Source: Celeribacter litoreus | GTDB lineage: Bacteria > Pseudomonadota > Alphaproteobacteria > Rhodobacterales > Rhodobacteraceae | Length of the DNA stretch: 64,000 nucleotides | NCBI RefSeq assembly: GCF_020165855.1 | Contig: NZ_JAIUFY010000008.1 | Span: 186,001-250,000, forward strand | Direction of reading: 5' to 3' | Shown: piece after piece, positions 14,971 to 24,394 of the stretch | Layout: each line of letters starts with the position of its first letter | Numbering within the stretch: position 1 is the stretch's first letter | Made by a program: the position numbers and the translations under genes | Notes under the pieces: generated by a model | Seen by the model: only the letters and a program-made list of their open reading frames with translations | Databases searched by the model: none | Told to the model about the DNA's origin: nothing

Positions 14971-16302
14971 ATGTTCTTTGCTTGGCTCAAAAAATATATG
15001 CCACGGGGCCTCTACGGTCGGGCGGCGCTCATTCTGCTGGTGCCGATTGTTGTGCTCCAGCTCGTGGTGATGATCGCCTTTTCCCAGAGGTATTTCGAAG
15101 ACATCACGCGACAATTGATGTCGGGGGTGGTGGCCGAACTCAAACTGTATGTCGTTTCGGTCGAGGAATTGCCAGCCGAGCAGGTGCCAATCGCGCTCGA
15201 AGAGCTTGATACGCGTCTCGGGTTTGTCTCTGAACTCGGGGCCTCTCAGGCTGTGCTGGATCGTCGTGACTGGCTCGATGTGTCTGGTCGTGTGATTATG
15301 TCGGAGCTCAGAGACGGGGTGCCAGGGGTTGAGGGGGTCGATCTCGTCGAAGATTCGGGACGGGTGTCGCTGTCTCTCATGACCGACGCCGGACGGCTGC
15401 GCGTTGACTTCCGTCGTAATCGTGCCTCGGCGTCGAACCCGCACCAGTTGCTCGTCTGGACTGTGTTTACCGGCATTGTGATGACGATCATCGCAGCGAT
15501 CTTTTTGCGCAATCAGATGCGCCCGATCCGTCAGTTGGCGCGCGCGGCGGAGGCCTTCGGGCGCGGGCAAAACCGTCCCTACAGACCCGCTGGTGCGACG
15601 GAAGTGCGTTCGGCCGGCACGGCCTTTCTCAACATGCGCGCGCGGATCGAACGGCAGATCGAACAGAGGACGATGATGCTTTCTGGCGTGTCACACGACC
15701 TGCGCACGCCGCTCACGCGGATGCGGCTGAGCTTGTCCATGCTGGACGCGAATGAGACGGACGCCGACGAGATCGCGGAGATGGTGCGCGATCTCGATGA
15801 TATGGAGCGGCTGATTGATGCCTTCCTCGAATTCGCGCGTGGCGATTCGACCGAAGACGTCGAAGAGATCGACCTGCGGGATTTTGTGCTGGAGGCCAAA
15901 GACCGCGCAGAGCGTGGCGGGCGCGAGGTCGAGATCGGGGAGTTGCCGGAGGAGGCGATTACCTTGCGATGTCGGCCTGTGTCGCTCGCCCGCGCGTTGG
16001 ACAACCTTTTGAGCAATGCACAGCGCTATGGGACCAACACCCGCCTGAGCCTTAAGGGGTTCGAGCGCTCCGCTGTGATTTCCGTGGAGGACGATGGGCC
16101 CGGGATTGCCGCAGAGGCACGCGACCGTGCGCTCCAGCCCTTCGTACGTCTCGATCAGGCCCGCAATCAGGATAAAGGGTCCGGCGTCGGCCTCGGCCTC
16201 GCCATCGCCCACGACATCATGCGCCGCCACGGCGGCACGCTCCGGTTGGGTGAAAGCGAGGTTATGGGCGGGCTGAAGGCCGATTTGGTGGTGCCGAGGT
16301 GA
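14971..16302 (+). CDS. sensor histidine kinase (EnvZ-like), orphan
   Basis: 443 aa. Two membrane helices (about 17-38 and 155-175) flank a periplasmic sensor of about 115 residues. Then follow a HAMP domain (about 176-228), a HisKA domain with SGVSHDLRTPLTRMR (phospho-acceptor His242), and an HATPase_c domain (N-box LDNLLSNAQRYG, G1 DDGPGIA, G2 GSGVGLGLAI). Normally paired with an OmpR-type response regulator, but none is adjacent or in the window. Stop is 45 bp from a tRNA on the other strand. Confidence 0.93.
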   Translation: MFFAWLKKYMPRGLYGRAALILLVPIVVLQLVVMIAFSQRYFEDITRQLMSGVVAELKLYVVSVEELPAEQVPIALEELDTRLGFVSELGASQAVLDRRDWLDVSGRVIMSELRDGVPGVEGVDLVEDSGRVSLSLMTDAGRLRVDFRRNRASASNPHQLLVWTVFTGIVMTIIAAIFLRNQMRPIRQLARAAEAFGRGQNRPYRPAGATEVRSAGTAFLNMRARIERQIEQRTMMLSGVSHDLRTPLTRMRLSLSMLDANETDADEIAEMVRDLDDMERLIDAFLEFARGDSTEDVEEIDLRDFVLEAKDRAERGGREVEIGELPEEAITLRCRPVSLARALDNLLSNAQRYGTNTRLSLKGFERSAVISVEDDGPGIAAEARDRALQPFVRLDQARNQDKGSGVGLGLAIAHDIMRRHGGTLRLGESEVMGGLKADLVVPR

Positions 16303-16346
16303 CGCAGCTGTGGCGTACGATTCACTCGCTCAAACTGGCAGGATTT

Positions 16347-16423
16347 TGGTAGGCCCGGCAGGACTTGAACCCGCAACCAAAGCGTTATGAGCGCTCTGCT
16401 CTAACCAATTGAGCTACAGGCCC
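16347..16423 (-). tRNA. tRNA with CAT anticodon, probably tRNA-Ile2 (lysidine-modified)
   Basis: 77 nt with encoded CCA. Acceptor GGGCCTG / CGGGCCT-type pairing, D-arm TAGCTCAATTGGTTAGAGC, anticodon loop CTCATAA, T-arm GCGGGTTCAAGTCCTGC. A CAT anticodon may be initiator Met, elongator Met or Ile2. The body lacks the initiator hallmark of three G-C pairs under the anticodon loop and resembles E. coli ileX (CTCATAA followed by TTGGT) more than metT, so I favour Ile2; this is inference. Confidence 0.93.
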
Positions 16424-16434
16424 GCCTGACGCAT

Positions 16435-16463
16435 TGATTATTGTGCGTCTGCGGGAGGGTCAA
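16435..16463 (-). promoter_or_regulatory. promoter of the CAT-anticodon tRNA
   Basis: Minus strand: -35 TTGACC (16458-16463), 17-bp spacer, -10 TAATCA (16435-16440), 11 bp before the mature tRNA end. Confidence 0.7.
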
Positions 16464-16541
16464 GCGGGAACGCAGGTCTTTTCAAGTGGGATCAAACCGC
16501 GTAAACGGGCGGCAACTTTGGTTCGCGCGAGGAGCTCCGCC

Positions 16542-17588
16542 ATGACGCAGGATAAAAAAGGTCTCACCTACGCAGACGCGGGTGTCGATATTGACGCAGG
16601 CAATGAGCTTGTTGAACGCATCAAACCGGCGGCGAAAAAGACGACGCGCTCTGGCGTGATGGCTGGCCTCGGAGGCTTTGGGGCTCTGTTTGACCTGAAA
16701 GCGGCCGGATATGACGATCCGATCCTCGTGGCGGCGACCGATGGTGTGGGCACGAAGCTCCGCATCGCGATTGACACGGACAACGTGCGCTCCGTTGGCA
16801 TCGATCTCGTGGCGATGTGTGTGAACGATCTCGTGTGTCAGGGCGCAGAGCCGCTCTTCTTCCTCGACTATTTCGCGACGGGTAAACTCAAGCTCGACAA
16901 CGCGGCGGCTGTCATTGAGGGCATTGCAGAGGGCTGTGAGCGTTCTGGCTGTGCGCTGATCGGTGGCGAAACTGCCGAGATGCCGGGCATGTATGAGGAC
17001 GGCGATTTCGATCTCGCAGGGTTTGCTGTGGGCGCGATGGAGCGTGGCGCTGATCTGCCGGCAGGCGTGGCGCAGGGCGATGTCCTGCTCGGTCTGGCGT
17101 CTGACGGTGTGCACTCCAACGGCTACTCGCTCGTGCGCAAGACGGTTGAAGTCTCCGGTTACAAATGGTCCGACATTTCGCCGTTCTCCGACCAAACCCT
17201 TGGCGAAGACCTGCTCGCGCCGACGCGCCTTTATGTGAAGCCGGTGCTCAAAGCGATCCGTGCGGGTGGCGTTCACGCGCTCGCCCACATCACGGGCGGT
17301 GGTCTGACAGAGAATCTCCCGCGCGTTCTGCCGGAAGGTCTCGGCGCGGACATCGATCTGAACGCATGGACCCTGCCGCCGGTCTTCAAATGGCTGGTGG
17401 ATCAGGCTGGCCTGTCGCAGTCCGAACTGCTCAAAACCTATAACGCCGGCATTGGCATGGTGGTCGTCGTGGCCGCTGACAAAGCCGACGAGATCGCAGC
17501 GCTTCTAACCGGAGAGGGCGAGACGGTCACGAAAATCGGCACGGTCACGACCGGCGGTGGCGTCACCTACGAGGGCACGCTCGCGTGA
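16542..17588 (+). CDS. purM: phosphoribosylformylglycinamidine cyclo-ligase
   Basis: 348 aa. Closes the imidazole ring of the purine precursor (FGAM to AIR, using ATP). Typical AIR synthetase blocks: [89 protein letters not shown]. Start ATG 16542 ([17 protein letters not shown]) has GGAGCT upstream; 36 further open codons upstream are probably not used. Its stop overlaps the purN start by 4 bp. Confidence 0.98.
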   Translation: MTQDKKGLTYADAGVDIDAGNELVERIKPAAKKTTRSGVMAGLGGFGALFDLKAAGYDDPILVAATDGVGTKLRIAIDTDNVRSVGIDLVAMCVNDLVCQGAEPLFFLDYFATGKLKLDNAAAVIEGIAEGCERSGCALIGGETAEMPGMYEDGDFDLAGFAVGAMERGADLPAGVAQGDVLLGLASDGVHSNGYSLVRKTVEVSGYKWSDISPFSDQTLGEDLLAPTRLYVKPVLKAIRAGGVHALAHITGGGLTENLPRVLPEGLGADIDLNAWTLPPVFKWLVDQAGLSQSELLKTYNAGIGMVVVVAADKADEIAALLTGEGETVTKIGTVTTGGGVTYEGTLA

Positions 17589-18172
17589 AACGGGTTGCGA
17601 TCCTGATCTCCGGCGGCGGGTCCAACATGGTCTCGCTCGCCAAGTCCATGACGGGCGATCACCCGGGGCGTCCGTGCCTTGTGTTGTCGAATGTTCCGTC
17701 CGCGGGCGGTCTGCAAAAGGCCGCCGACATGGGCATTCCGACGGAGGTCGTGGATCACCGCGACTTTAAAGGGGATCGGGAAGCCTTTGAATCGGCTTTG
17801 ATTTCGGTGATTGATACCTATGAACCCGACGCCATTGCCATGGCCGGATTTATGCGCATCCTGACGCCGCATTTCATCTCGCACTATGCGGGCAAGATGC
17901 TCAACATTCATCCGTCGCTTCTCCCGAAATACAAAGGTCTTCACACCCATCAGCGCGCCATCGAGGCGGGTGATGCGGAGGCGGGCTGTTCAGTGCATGA
18001 AGTCACCGCGGAACTCGACGGTGGTCCTGTCCTCGGTCAGGCCCGCGTGCCGATCGTTGAAGGCGACACGGAGGATGCGCTGGCGTCCCGTGTTCTTGTG
18101 AAAGAACACCTGCTGTATCCGGCGGTGTTGGAGCGTTTTCTGAACGGTGAAAAGGGGCTGCTCACACTCTGA
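17585..18172 (+). CDS. purN: phosphoribosylglycinamide formyltransferase
   Basis: 195 aa. Transfers a formyl group from 10-formyltetrahydrofolate to GAR. The catalytic Asn-His-Asp region is seen in [12 protein letters not shown]...[14 protein letters not shown]. Starts at GTG 17585, overlapping the purM stop (GTGA), so translation is coupled. The next gene, rnd, is 90 bp downstream without an obvious terminator between. Confidence 0.97.
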   Translation: MKRVAILISGGGSNMVSLAKSMTGDHPGRPCLVLSNVPSAGGLQKAADMGIPTEVVDHRDFKGDREAFESALISVIDTYEPDAIAMAGFMRILTPHFISHYAGKMLNIHPSLLPKYKGLHTHQRAIEAGDAEAGCSVHEVTAELDGGPVLGQARVPIVEGDTEDALASRVLVKEHLLYPAVLERFLNGEKGLLTL

Positions 18173-18262
18173 GCGGCCTTAGTTCTTTTCTTTCTCCGGA
18201 ATCCTGCGTATCAAAGTTGAATGTCGGGATGACCCCGCACCGTAGGTATAAAGAACATACAT

Positions 18263-19420
18263 ATGATCACGATTAAAACGACCGAAGGCCTCGCGGCCTT
18301 CTGCGAGCGCGCCAAGACCAAACCCTATGTGACGGTCGATACGGAATTCCTCAGAGAGCGCACTTACTATTCCAAGCTTTGCCTCGTTCAGTTGGCGGTT
18401 CCCGGCGATGCCGAGGAAGACGCTGTTCTGGTCGATCCGCTTGTGAAGGGCATCGATCTGGCTCCGCTCTATGATCTGTTCCGCGATGAAAACGTGGTGA
18501 AAGTGTTCCATGCGGCGCGTCAGGATCTCGAGATTTTCTACATTCAGGGCAGGGTGATCCCGACGCCGCTGTTCGATACGCAGATCGCGGCGATGGTGTG
18601 CGGCTTTGGCGAGCAGGTGGGTTATGAGACCCTCGTGAAAAAGATTGCCAAGCAGAGCCTCGACAAGACCTCGCGGTTCACTGACTGGTCCCGACGTCCG
18701 CTGACGCCTGCGCAGGAAAACTATGCGCTCGCCGACGTGACGCATCTGCGGGTGATTTACGAATATCTGTCGGCGGAGATCAAACGCGAGCAGCGTGAGA
18801 AATGGGTTGAGGAAGAGCTTGAAATCCTCATGACGCCGGGCACCTATGTGATTGAACCGGACGAGGCGTGGCGCCGAGTGAAAACGCGGACGACCTCCGG
18901 CAAATTCCTCGCGGCGGTCAAAGAGCTCGCGGCGTTCCGTGAGTTCTATGCCCAAAGTCGCGATATCCCGCGCAACCGTGTCTACAAAGATGACGCGATG
19001 CTGGAGCTCGCTTCGACCAAGCCGAAAACGCCGCAGGATCTGTCGCGGTCGCGGCTCCTATTGCGTGAGGCGCGCAAGGGCGAGATTGCGGACGGTATTC
19101 TGCAAGCCATTGAAAAGGCGTCGAACTATGCCGCCGCCGAGATGCCGAAGCTCGACACCTCGCGTGACAAGCTGCAGGTTAATCCGGCGCTGGCGGATAT
19201 GCTGCGGGTGCTGCTGAAGGCGAAATCCGACAAGTTCAACGTGGCGACCAAGATGATCGCGACGACGTCCGATCTCGACCTGATCGCGGCTGGCCAGCGT
19301 GATTTGCAGGTGTTCAAAGGTTGGCGCCGTGAGGTCTTCGGCGAGGACGCGCTGCGGCTCTGCAATGGCGAGATTGGTCTGGCCGTCAAAGGGCAGCGCG
19401 TCGAGGTGTTGGCCGTCTGA
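18263..19420 (+). CDS. rnd: ribonuclease D
   Basis: 385 aa. DEDD-type 3'-5' exoribonuclease for tRNA 3' maturation: VDTEFLRERTYYSKLCLVQLA (exo I, residues about 21-41), HAARQDLEIF (exo II), and YALADVTHL (exo III). An HRDC domain (about 205-290) follows. Transcribed in the same direction as purMN. A perfect hairpin lies between its stop and the convergent GNAT gene. Confidence 0.96.
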   Translation: MITIKTTEGLAAFCERAKTKPYVTVDTEFLRERTYYSKLCLVQLAVPGDAEEDAVLVDPLVKGIDLAPLYDLFRDENVVKVFHAARQDLEIFYIQGRVIPTPLFDTQIAAMVCGFGEQVGYETLVKKIAKQSLDKTSRFTDWSRRPLTPAQENYALADVTHLRVIYEYLSAEIKREQREKWVEEELEILMTPGTYVIEPDEAWRRVKTRTTSGKFLAAVKELAAFREFYAQSRDIPRNRVYKDDAMLELASTKPKTPQDLSRSRLLLREARKGEIADGILQAIEKASNYAAAEMPKLDTSRDKLQVNPALADMLRVLLKAKSDKFNVATKMIATTSDLDLIAAGQRDLQVFKGWRREVFGEDALRLCNGEIGLAVKGQRVEVLAV

Positions 19421-19426
19421 GTGAGG

Positions 19427-19449
19427 CGGATGGCGCCAATCGCCATCCG
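19427..19449. terminator. bidirectional hairpin between rnd and GNAT gene
   Basis: Perfect 9-bp arms CGGATGGCG / CGCCATCCG with loop CCAAT fill the 29-bp gap between two convergent genes. There is no T-run, so it may act mainly as an mRNA 3'-end barrier. Confidence 0.6.
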
Positions 19450-19953
19450 TTAGCCGATCTCCATCGCAAAGGTTTTCCCGCGTGCGGGAAGCGCCTCGAA
19501 CCCACAGGCGAGGTAAGTTTTCTGCGCAGCCGTGTTTTCGTGATGCGTGCTGACGGTGAGGCGTTTGCAGCCCATCTCTGCTGCGATGACTTTGCTTTCT
19601 TCAATAAGAGCACGACCGATGCCAAGGCCACGGGCGTCGTCGCGCACGTAGAGATGATGCAGGTCCAAGACTTTCATCCCGTGTTGAAGGCGGACACCCG
19701 GAACGAGACCCGCGTATCCGACGAGGACCCCGTCGCGCTCTGCGACGATCAACTTGAGCCACGGTGCATCGGCACTCATGAGGTCGATCAGGGATAAGAT
19801 ATCGATCTCCGGAGTGTCACCGTTGAACTCCGCTAAAGCGCGGATCATTTCCAACAGCGCTTCTTTATCGCCCCAACGGGCGGGGCGAATCTCGCAGGCT
19901 GTGGTGCTCTGTATCGCTCGCGCGGGTTCCGAGAGTTTGAAGTTTAGTGTCAT
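19450..19953 (-). CDS. GNAT family N-acetyltransferase
   Basis: 167 aa. The acetyl-CoA pyrophosphate loop is RGLGIGRALI (motif A, about residues 105-115); APWLKLIVAERDGVLVGYAG and a C-terminal AAQKTYLACGFE complete the GNAT fold. Start taken at MTLNFKLSEP (19953) with GAGGACAAACC upstream; longer frames upstream lack plausibility. The substrate is unknown. It is paralogous to the next upstream gene on the same strand (20180-20653). Confidence 0.88.
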   Translation of the reverse strand: MTLNFKLSEPARAIQSTTACEIRPARWGDKEALLEMIRALAEFNGDTPEIDILSLIDLMSADAPWLKLIVAERDGVLVGYAGLVPGVRLQHGMKVLDLHHLYVRDDARGLGIGRALIEESKVIAAEMGCKRLTVSTHHENTAAQKTYLACGFEALPARGKTFAMEIG

Positions 19954-19999
19954 GGTTTGTCCTCTGCGTTTGCTGCCGCCATGCAGGGACCTGTCCATT

Positions 20000-20020
20000 A
20001 AAAAACCGCCCTGCGGCGGC
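20000..20020 (-). terminator. terminator of the upstream GNAT gene (20180-20653)
   Basis: Minus strand: stem CCGCC-GCAG-GGCGG followed by TTTTTT. It separates the two GNAT paralogues into different transcription units. Confidence 0.8.
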
Positions 20021-20179
20021 TTTCCAATGGTCAACACTGATGGGCCGCGCGCTATGTGAGCTCGGTCCAATAAAATACGGTGGTGTTCAGTGTCATGTTC
20101 ATGGCGGTGAGACTGCGGCCTGAGGCACGGTGTGTCAATCGCTTTCTTTCGTCTACCCGACAGGTGCGGGCAGGGCGGA

Positions 20180-20653
20180 TCAGGCGGCAGCGATTTCGAG
20201 GCGCGGTTGGGCGCGGGTGTTGAATTCGAATCCGTATGCGCGGAACGCGGGCGCATAGTCCACCTTGCCAGAGAATCGCGGCGCGCTCAGATGATCGAAG
20301 CCAAGTTCACGGGCTGTCTTGCGGCAGTCATTGATGATTGCGCGTCCGATCCCTTTGTGGCGCCAGTCCGGATCGACATAGATCTGCCAGAGCTCAAGCC
20401 CATTGGTTTGCAGGCTCATGCCATACTCACCGGACAGGCAGGCATACCCGACAATCTCGGCGCCCTGAACGGCAACAATCAGGCGCATCCACGGAGCGGG
20501 CGCAAGCAACAGGTCAACGAGTTCGGCCTTTGTCAAAGACCGACCCTGAGCGCCAACCTCGGCGTTCATATCGCTCATCATCGCGTGCAGCCTGTCCATA
20601 TCGGACAGCTCCGCAGGGCGGATCATGAAAAACAAAAGGGCGTCGTCAGCCAT
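20180..20653 (-). CDS. GNAT family N-acetyltransferase, paralogue of neighbour
   Basis: 157 aa. Motif A is RHKGIGRAII (about 98-107). APWMRLIVAVQGAEIVGYACLSGEYG aligns with APWLKLIVAERDGVLVGYAGLVPGVR of the neighbour, so the two probably arose by tandem duplication and diverged. Start MADDALLFFM has an excellent AGGAGG site 8 bp upstream. The substrate is unknown. Confidence 0.87.
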   Translation of the reverse strand: MADDALLFFMIRPAELSDMDRLHAMMSDMNAEVGAQGRSLTKAELVDLLLAPAPWMRLIVAVQGAEIVGYACLSGEYGMSLQTNGLELWQIYVDPDWRHKGIGRAIINDCRKTARELGFDHLSAPRFSGKVDYAPAFRAYGFEFNTRAQPRLEIAAA

Positions 20654-20791
20654 CTTTGCGTCCTCCTGCGGTATCTTTCCTCCGAAAAGATTGCAGGTTC
20701 CTTACCGTTGAGTGACAAATCCGCGTCACAGATAGATTAGCTGTGCGCGGATAATATCGAGGTTTAAATTGTGTCGTCTGTGCCGTGGTTT

Positions 20792-20817
20792 CGGAAAGCG
20801 CGGTAAGGCGCTTTCCG
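20792..20817 (-). terminator. hairpin downstream of the iron-binding-protein gene
   Basis: Perfect 10-bp arms CGGAAAGCGC / GCGCTTTCCG with a 6-nt loop, 19 bp beyond the stop of the minus-strand gene. No T-run follows on that strand, so the terminator function is likely but not certain. Confidence 0.55.
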
Positions 20818-20835
20818 AGGCCGCCATTATAGACT

Positions 20836-21834
20836 TTATCCGTCGTAGTCTACAGCTTCTGTCAAGCGCACAGCCTCTGCGCGATTTGCAGCGATATCGG
20901 CGAGCGAGATGTCATCCGGCGTGAAGCTGCCCCAGGAGGCGACGAGTTCGGAAATCTCCACGCCCGGTTTGATCGGGTATTCGGAGTTGGCTTCTGCGTA
21001 GATCGACTGGGCTTTCGGAGAGGAGAGGAATTCGATGAACTGGATCGCCTCTTCTTTGTTCTTGGAGGCTTTCGTCAGGGAGACGCCGGAGATGTTCACG
21101 TGGGTGCCGTGGCCTTCGAACACAGGGAAGTCGAGACGGACGCTATTTGCCCATTCGCGCTGTTCCTCGTCGGCGAGCATTTCACCCATGTAGTAGGTGT
21201 TGCCAAGCGAGATATCGCATTCGCCTGCCCAGATTGCTTTGACCTGCGCGCGGTCGTTGCCCTGCGGTTTGCGGGCGAGGTTCGACTTGAGCCCTTCGAG
21301 CCAAGCCGTTGCTTCTTCGGGCGTATGGTGCGTCAGGTAGGCAGACGTCAGGCCGATCATATAGGTGTGGAGGCCAGAGCGGGTGCAGATGCGGCCTTCC
21401 CATTTCGGGTCGGCGAGATCTTCGTAGGTGGTGACTTCGCCTTCGGCCACGCGCTCTTTGGAGGCGTAGACGATACGGGCGCGGGTGGTGAGGCCCCACC
21501 AGTGGCCTTCGGGCTCGTGGAACTCCGCCGGAATGTTTTCTTTCAGGGTGTCGGTCATGATCGGCTGGGTCACACCGGCTTCAAAGGCTTCGGTCACGCG
21601 GGCGATGTCGACGGTGAGGATCACGTCTGCGGGGGAGCGGTCCCCCTCGGCCTTCAGGCGTTCGGTCATGCCTTTTTCCAGATAGGCGACGTTCACATTA
21701 ATGCCGGTTTCGGCGGTGAAGGCCTCGGTCAGCGGGGCGATCAGTTCCGGTTGGCGGTAGGAGTAGACGTTCACGTCCGCAGCGGCTGTGGTTGCGAGCA
21801 GAGTGAGCGGCAGGGCGAGTCGGAGAGTAGACAT
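20836..21834 (-). CDS. Fe(III)-type ABC transporter substrate-binding protein
   Basis: 332 aa with a signal peptide (MSTLRLALPLTLLATTAAA). The mature sequence begins DVNVYSYRQPELI and has the FbpA/AfuA/FutA pattern: paired tyrosines in GNTYYMGEML (a usual ferric ligand pair), LARKPQGNDRAQVKAIWAGECDI, and VNISGVSLTKASKN. It would capture ferric iron in the periplasm. No permease or ATPase gene accompanies it, so the transporter partners must be elsewhere. Start at 21834 fits the signal peptide; 14 upstream codons are discounted. Confidence 0.9.
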   Translation of the reverse strand: MSTLRLALPLTLLATTAAADVNVYSYRQPELIAPLTEAFTAETGINVNVAYLEKGMTERLKAEGDRSPADVILTVDIARVTEAFEAGVTQPIMTDTLKENIPAEFHEPEGHWWGLTTRARIVYASKERVAEGEVTTYEDLADPKWEGRICTRSGLHTYMIGLTSAYLTHHTPEEATAWLEGLKSNLARKPQGNDRAQVKAIWAGECDISLGNTYYMGEMLADEEQREWANSVRLDFPVFEGHGTHVNISGVSLTKASKNKEEAIQFIEFLSSPKAQSIYAEANSEYPIKPGVEISELVASWGSFTPDDISLADIAANRAEAVRLTEAVDYDG

Positions 21835-21862
21835 GTGTGTATCCTCTGTAGAATTTGCGCCG

Positions 21863-21891
21863 CTTAAACCCGACAAAAAAACTCAGGTCAA
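21863..21891 (-). promoter_or_regulatory. promoter of the iron-binding-protein gene
   Basis: Minus strand: -35 TTGACC (21886-21891), 17-bp spacer with a T7 run, -10 TTTAAG (21863-21868), about 28 bp before the ATG. No obvious Fur, Irr or RirA box is visible. Confidence 0.55.
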
Positions 21892-21899
21892 GAGTTCAC

Positions 21900-22721
21900 T
21901 CACGGCCTCACCGGTTTTTGAGCAACTTTCGCCTCATCCCAGAGCGCATCCATTTCCTCGAGATTGCTCTCGGACGGCGTTTTGCCGCGCTCGGCGAGTG
22001 CGTCTTCGATGTAGTCAAAGCGGCGGGTGAATTTCGCGTTGCAGGCACGGAGGGCTTCTTCGGCATCTACACCGAGGTGACGGCCCAGATTGACGACCAC
22101 AAAGAGCAGGTCTCCGAACTCTTCGAACACTTCTTCTTTGGTGAGGGTGTCGCGGGCTTCTTCGAGCTCCGCCGCCTCTTCGCGGATTTTGTCGAGCACA
22201 TGGGACGCATCGGGCCAGTCGAAACCCACCCGCGCCGCGCGTTTCTGTAGCTTTTGCGCGCGCATCAGGGCAGGCAGGCCCATGGCGACGCCGTCAAGCG
22301 TCCGATGCTCGCCACGCCGCTCGCGTTCCTTGGCTTTTTCGACCTCCCAGTCGCGGGTTTGCTGTTCAGGCGACTTCTGATTGCTCTCGTCGCCAAACAC
22401 ATGTGGATGGCGGGAAATCATTTTGGACGCAATGGTTTGCGCGACGTCGTGAAAGTCGAACAACCCCTTGTCCGCCGCGATTTGCGCCTGAAAGACGGAC
22501 TGGAACAACAGATCGCCCAACTCGCTCTTCAGATCCTCCATATCACCCCGCGCAATCGCGTCGTCGACTTCGTAAGCTTCCTCAATCGTGTAGGGCGAGA
22601 TTGTCGAGAAATCCTGTTCGATATCCCACGGGCAGCCGCCCTCCGGATCGCGCAGTCGGCGCATGATTTCGAGGAGCTGGTCAATGCCTGCGGGGACGGT
22701 GTGAATGGGGTCTTGTGTCAT
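21900..22721 (-). CDS. mazG: nucleoside triphosphate pyrophosphohydrolase
   Basis: 273 aa with the duplicated MazG fold. Metal-binding EExxE-type helices appear in EEAYEVDDAIARGDMEDLKSELGDLLFQ and again in EEAAELEEARDT...EEFGDLLFVVVNLGRHLG. It hydrolyses NTPs to NMPs plus pyrophosphate, a housecleaning and stress role. Start taken at MTQDPIHTVP with GCATGAC context; 16 open codons upstream are ignored. Divergent from cysS. Confidence 0.95.
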   Translation of the reverse strand: MTQDPIHTVPAGIDQLLEIMRRLRDPEGGCPWDIEQDFSTISPYTIEEAYEVDDAIARGDMEDLKSELGDLLFQSVFQAQIAADKGLFDFHDVAQTIASKMISRHPHVFGDESNQKSPEQQTRDWEVEKAKERERRGEHRTLDGVAMGLPALMRAQKLQKRAARVGFDWPDASHVLDKIREEAAELEEARDTLTKEEVFEEFGDLLFVVVNLGRHLGVDAEEALRACNAKFTRRFDYIEDALAERGKTPSESNLEEMDALWDEAKVAQKPVRP

Positions 22722-22823
22722 GCCCGAAAGGTGGCCTGCGCGAGAGGGGTTTGCAAGCGTGAAAGCCACCGTTATAAGCGTTCCATGACCAACCGTTGCA
22801 CCATCATTATTTGCTGCATTATT

Positions 22824-22840
22824 CGCTAACGAAAGTTACG
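22824..22840. promoter_or_regulatory. dyad motif CGCTAACGA-AA-GTTACG upstream of cysS
   Basis: Imperfect dyad (TAAC-N4-GTTA core) 69 bp before the cysS start. The same 17-mer with two central changes occurs at 58034-58050 before a small membrane peptide gene. Confidence 0.4.
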
Positions 22841-22909
22841 CGGGTTCGGTCTCTTTTCTCTCAAAAGGTAAGCTGATAAAGCCCGCGGGGACGACCCGAG
22901 GGAAGAGCT

Positions 22910-24394
22910 ATGACCGATATTTGGCTGACGAATACAAAAACGCGTCAAAAAGAGAAATTCGCGCCGATCGATCCCGACAATGTGCGAATGTATGTGTGCG
23001 GCCCGACGGTCTATGACCGCGCCCATATCGGCAACGCGCGGCCCGTGATCGTGTTCGATGTGCTCTACCGCTTGCTCCGCCATGTCTACGGGCCCGATCA
23101 CGTGACCTACGTGCGCAACTTCACCGACGTGGATGACAAGATCAACGCGCGCGCCGCAGAGAGCGGGCGGTCGATCAAGGAGATCACCAACGAGACGACG
23201 CAGTGGTATCTCGACGACATGCGCGAAGTGGGGGCGATGGACCCTGACCAGATGCCGCGCGCGACGGATTATATCGGTGCGATGATCACGATGATTGAGG
23301 GCCTGATCGCGAACGGACACGCTTATGCCGCCGAGGGGCACGTGCTCTTCGCGGTCGAGAGCTACAAAGACTATGGCGCGCTCTCCGGTCGCTCCATCGA
23401 CGACATGATCGCGGGCGCCCGTGTGGAAGTCGCTCCGTATAAACGCAACCCGATGGACTTCGTCCTCTGGAAACCGTCCACCGATGATCTGCCCGGTTGG
23501 GACAGCCCGTGGGGCCGTGGGCGTCCGGGGTGGCACATTGAATGCTCCGCCATGTCCTATGAACTGTTGGGCGAGACGTTCGACATCCACGGCGGCGGCA
23601 ACGACCTCATGTTCCCGCACCACGAAAACGAGATCGCCCAAAGCTGCTGCGCCCACGAGGGGGCGGGGTTCGCGAAAGTCTGGCTCCACAACGAGATGCT
23701 ACAGGTCGAGGGCAAGAAGATGTCCAAGTCACTGGGCAACTTCTTTACGGTCCGAGACCTGCTCGACGGCCACGACGGACTGCCGGGCGTGCCGGGCGAA
23801 GTGATCCGCTTTGTCTTCCTCTCGACGCATTACCGCAAGCCGATGGACTGGACCGCGGAGAAGGCGGAGCAGGCGAAAGCGACGTTGAAGAAGTGGCGCA
23901 AGACGACGGACGGTGTTGAAGCAGGTGAACCTGCGCCGGAAGTTATCTCTGCATTGGCTGACGACTTGAACACGGCTGGTGCAATCGCTGAGCTTCACAA
24001 GCTCTATGAAGCTTTGCGAAATGTCTCTGCGAACGATGACTTGTCACTAAACATATTGAACGTTCCTGATCGAATTCTGCAACGTTTTGCAGACGTGCCG
24101 CCTTCAAAGTTTTTAGTCGCATTGAAGGCTGAGGTCCTCGCTTCCGCGAACCTCCTCGGCCTTCTGACGCCGGAACTCGGTGGTTGGGAAGCGACAGGCG
24201 TGGACCTTACAGCCTACGCCGACCAACTCTTCGCCCTCCGCCAGTCCGCCATGGAGACAAAAGACTTCTCCTCTGTCGATGCAATGAAAACCGCGCTTCT
24301 TGACGCGGGTGTCGAGGTGCGGATGTCGAAGACGGGTGTGGAGCTTGAACCGGGGCCGAAGTTTGATGCCGCGAAGCTTGAGGGGTTGCTGTGA
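22910..24394 (+). CDS. cysS: cysteinyl-tRNA synthetase
   Basis: 494 aa class I aminoacyl-tRNA synthetase. HIGH motif is HIGN (in [11 protein letters not shown]), KMSKS is exact ([11 protein letters not shown]), and the zinc ligands are in [19 protein letters not shown] and PHHENE. The C-terminal DALR-type helical region contains a stretch around 23935-24110 that is somewhat more AT-rich than the rest. ATG follows a good GGGAAGAG site. Its TGA overlaps the start of cimA (TGATG). Confidence 0.98.
   Translation: MTDIWLTNTKTRQKEKFAPIDPDNVRMYVCGPTVYDRAHIGNARPVIVFDVLYRLLRHVYGPDHVTYVRNFTDVDDKINARAAESGRSIKEITNETTQWYLDDMREVGAMDPDQMPRATDYIGAMITMIEGLIANGHAYAAEGHVLFAVESYKDYGALSGRSIDDMIAGARVEVAPYKRNPMDFVLWKPSTDDLPGWDSPWGRGRPGWHIECSAMSYELLGETFDIHGGGNDLMFPHHENEIAQSCCAHEGAGFAKVWLHNEMLQVEGKKMSKSLGNFFTVRDLLDGHDGLPGVPGEVIRFVFLSTHYRKPMDWTAEKAEQAKATLKKWRKTTDGVEAGEPAPEVISALADDLNTAGAIAELHKLYEALRNVSANDDLSLNILNVPDRILQRFADVPPSKFLVALKAEVLASANLLGLLTPELGGWEATGVDLTAYADQLFALRQSAMETKDFSSVDAMKTALLDAGVEVRMSKTGVELEPGPKFDAAKLEGLL

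Noticed and set aside
14926-15570. N-terminal extension of the MBL hydrolase reading frame to 513 codons
   Set aside because: The extra part lies antisense to the histidine kinase and has no similarity to MBL proteins; the GTG at 14925 with a purine-rich site gives the normal length.
16347-16423. Initiator tRNA-Met for the CAT-anticodon tRNA
   Set aside because: It lacks the three consecutive G-C pairs of the initiator anticodon stem; it is elongator Met or Ile2, and I favour Ile2.
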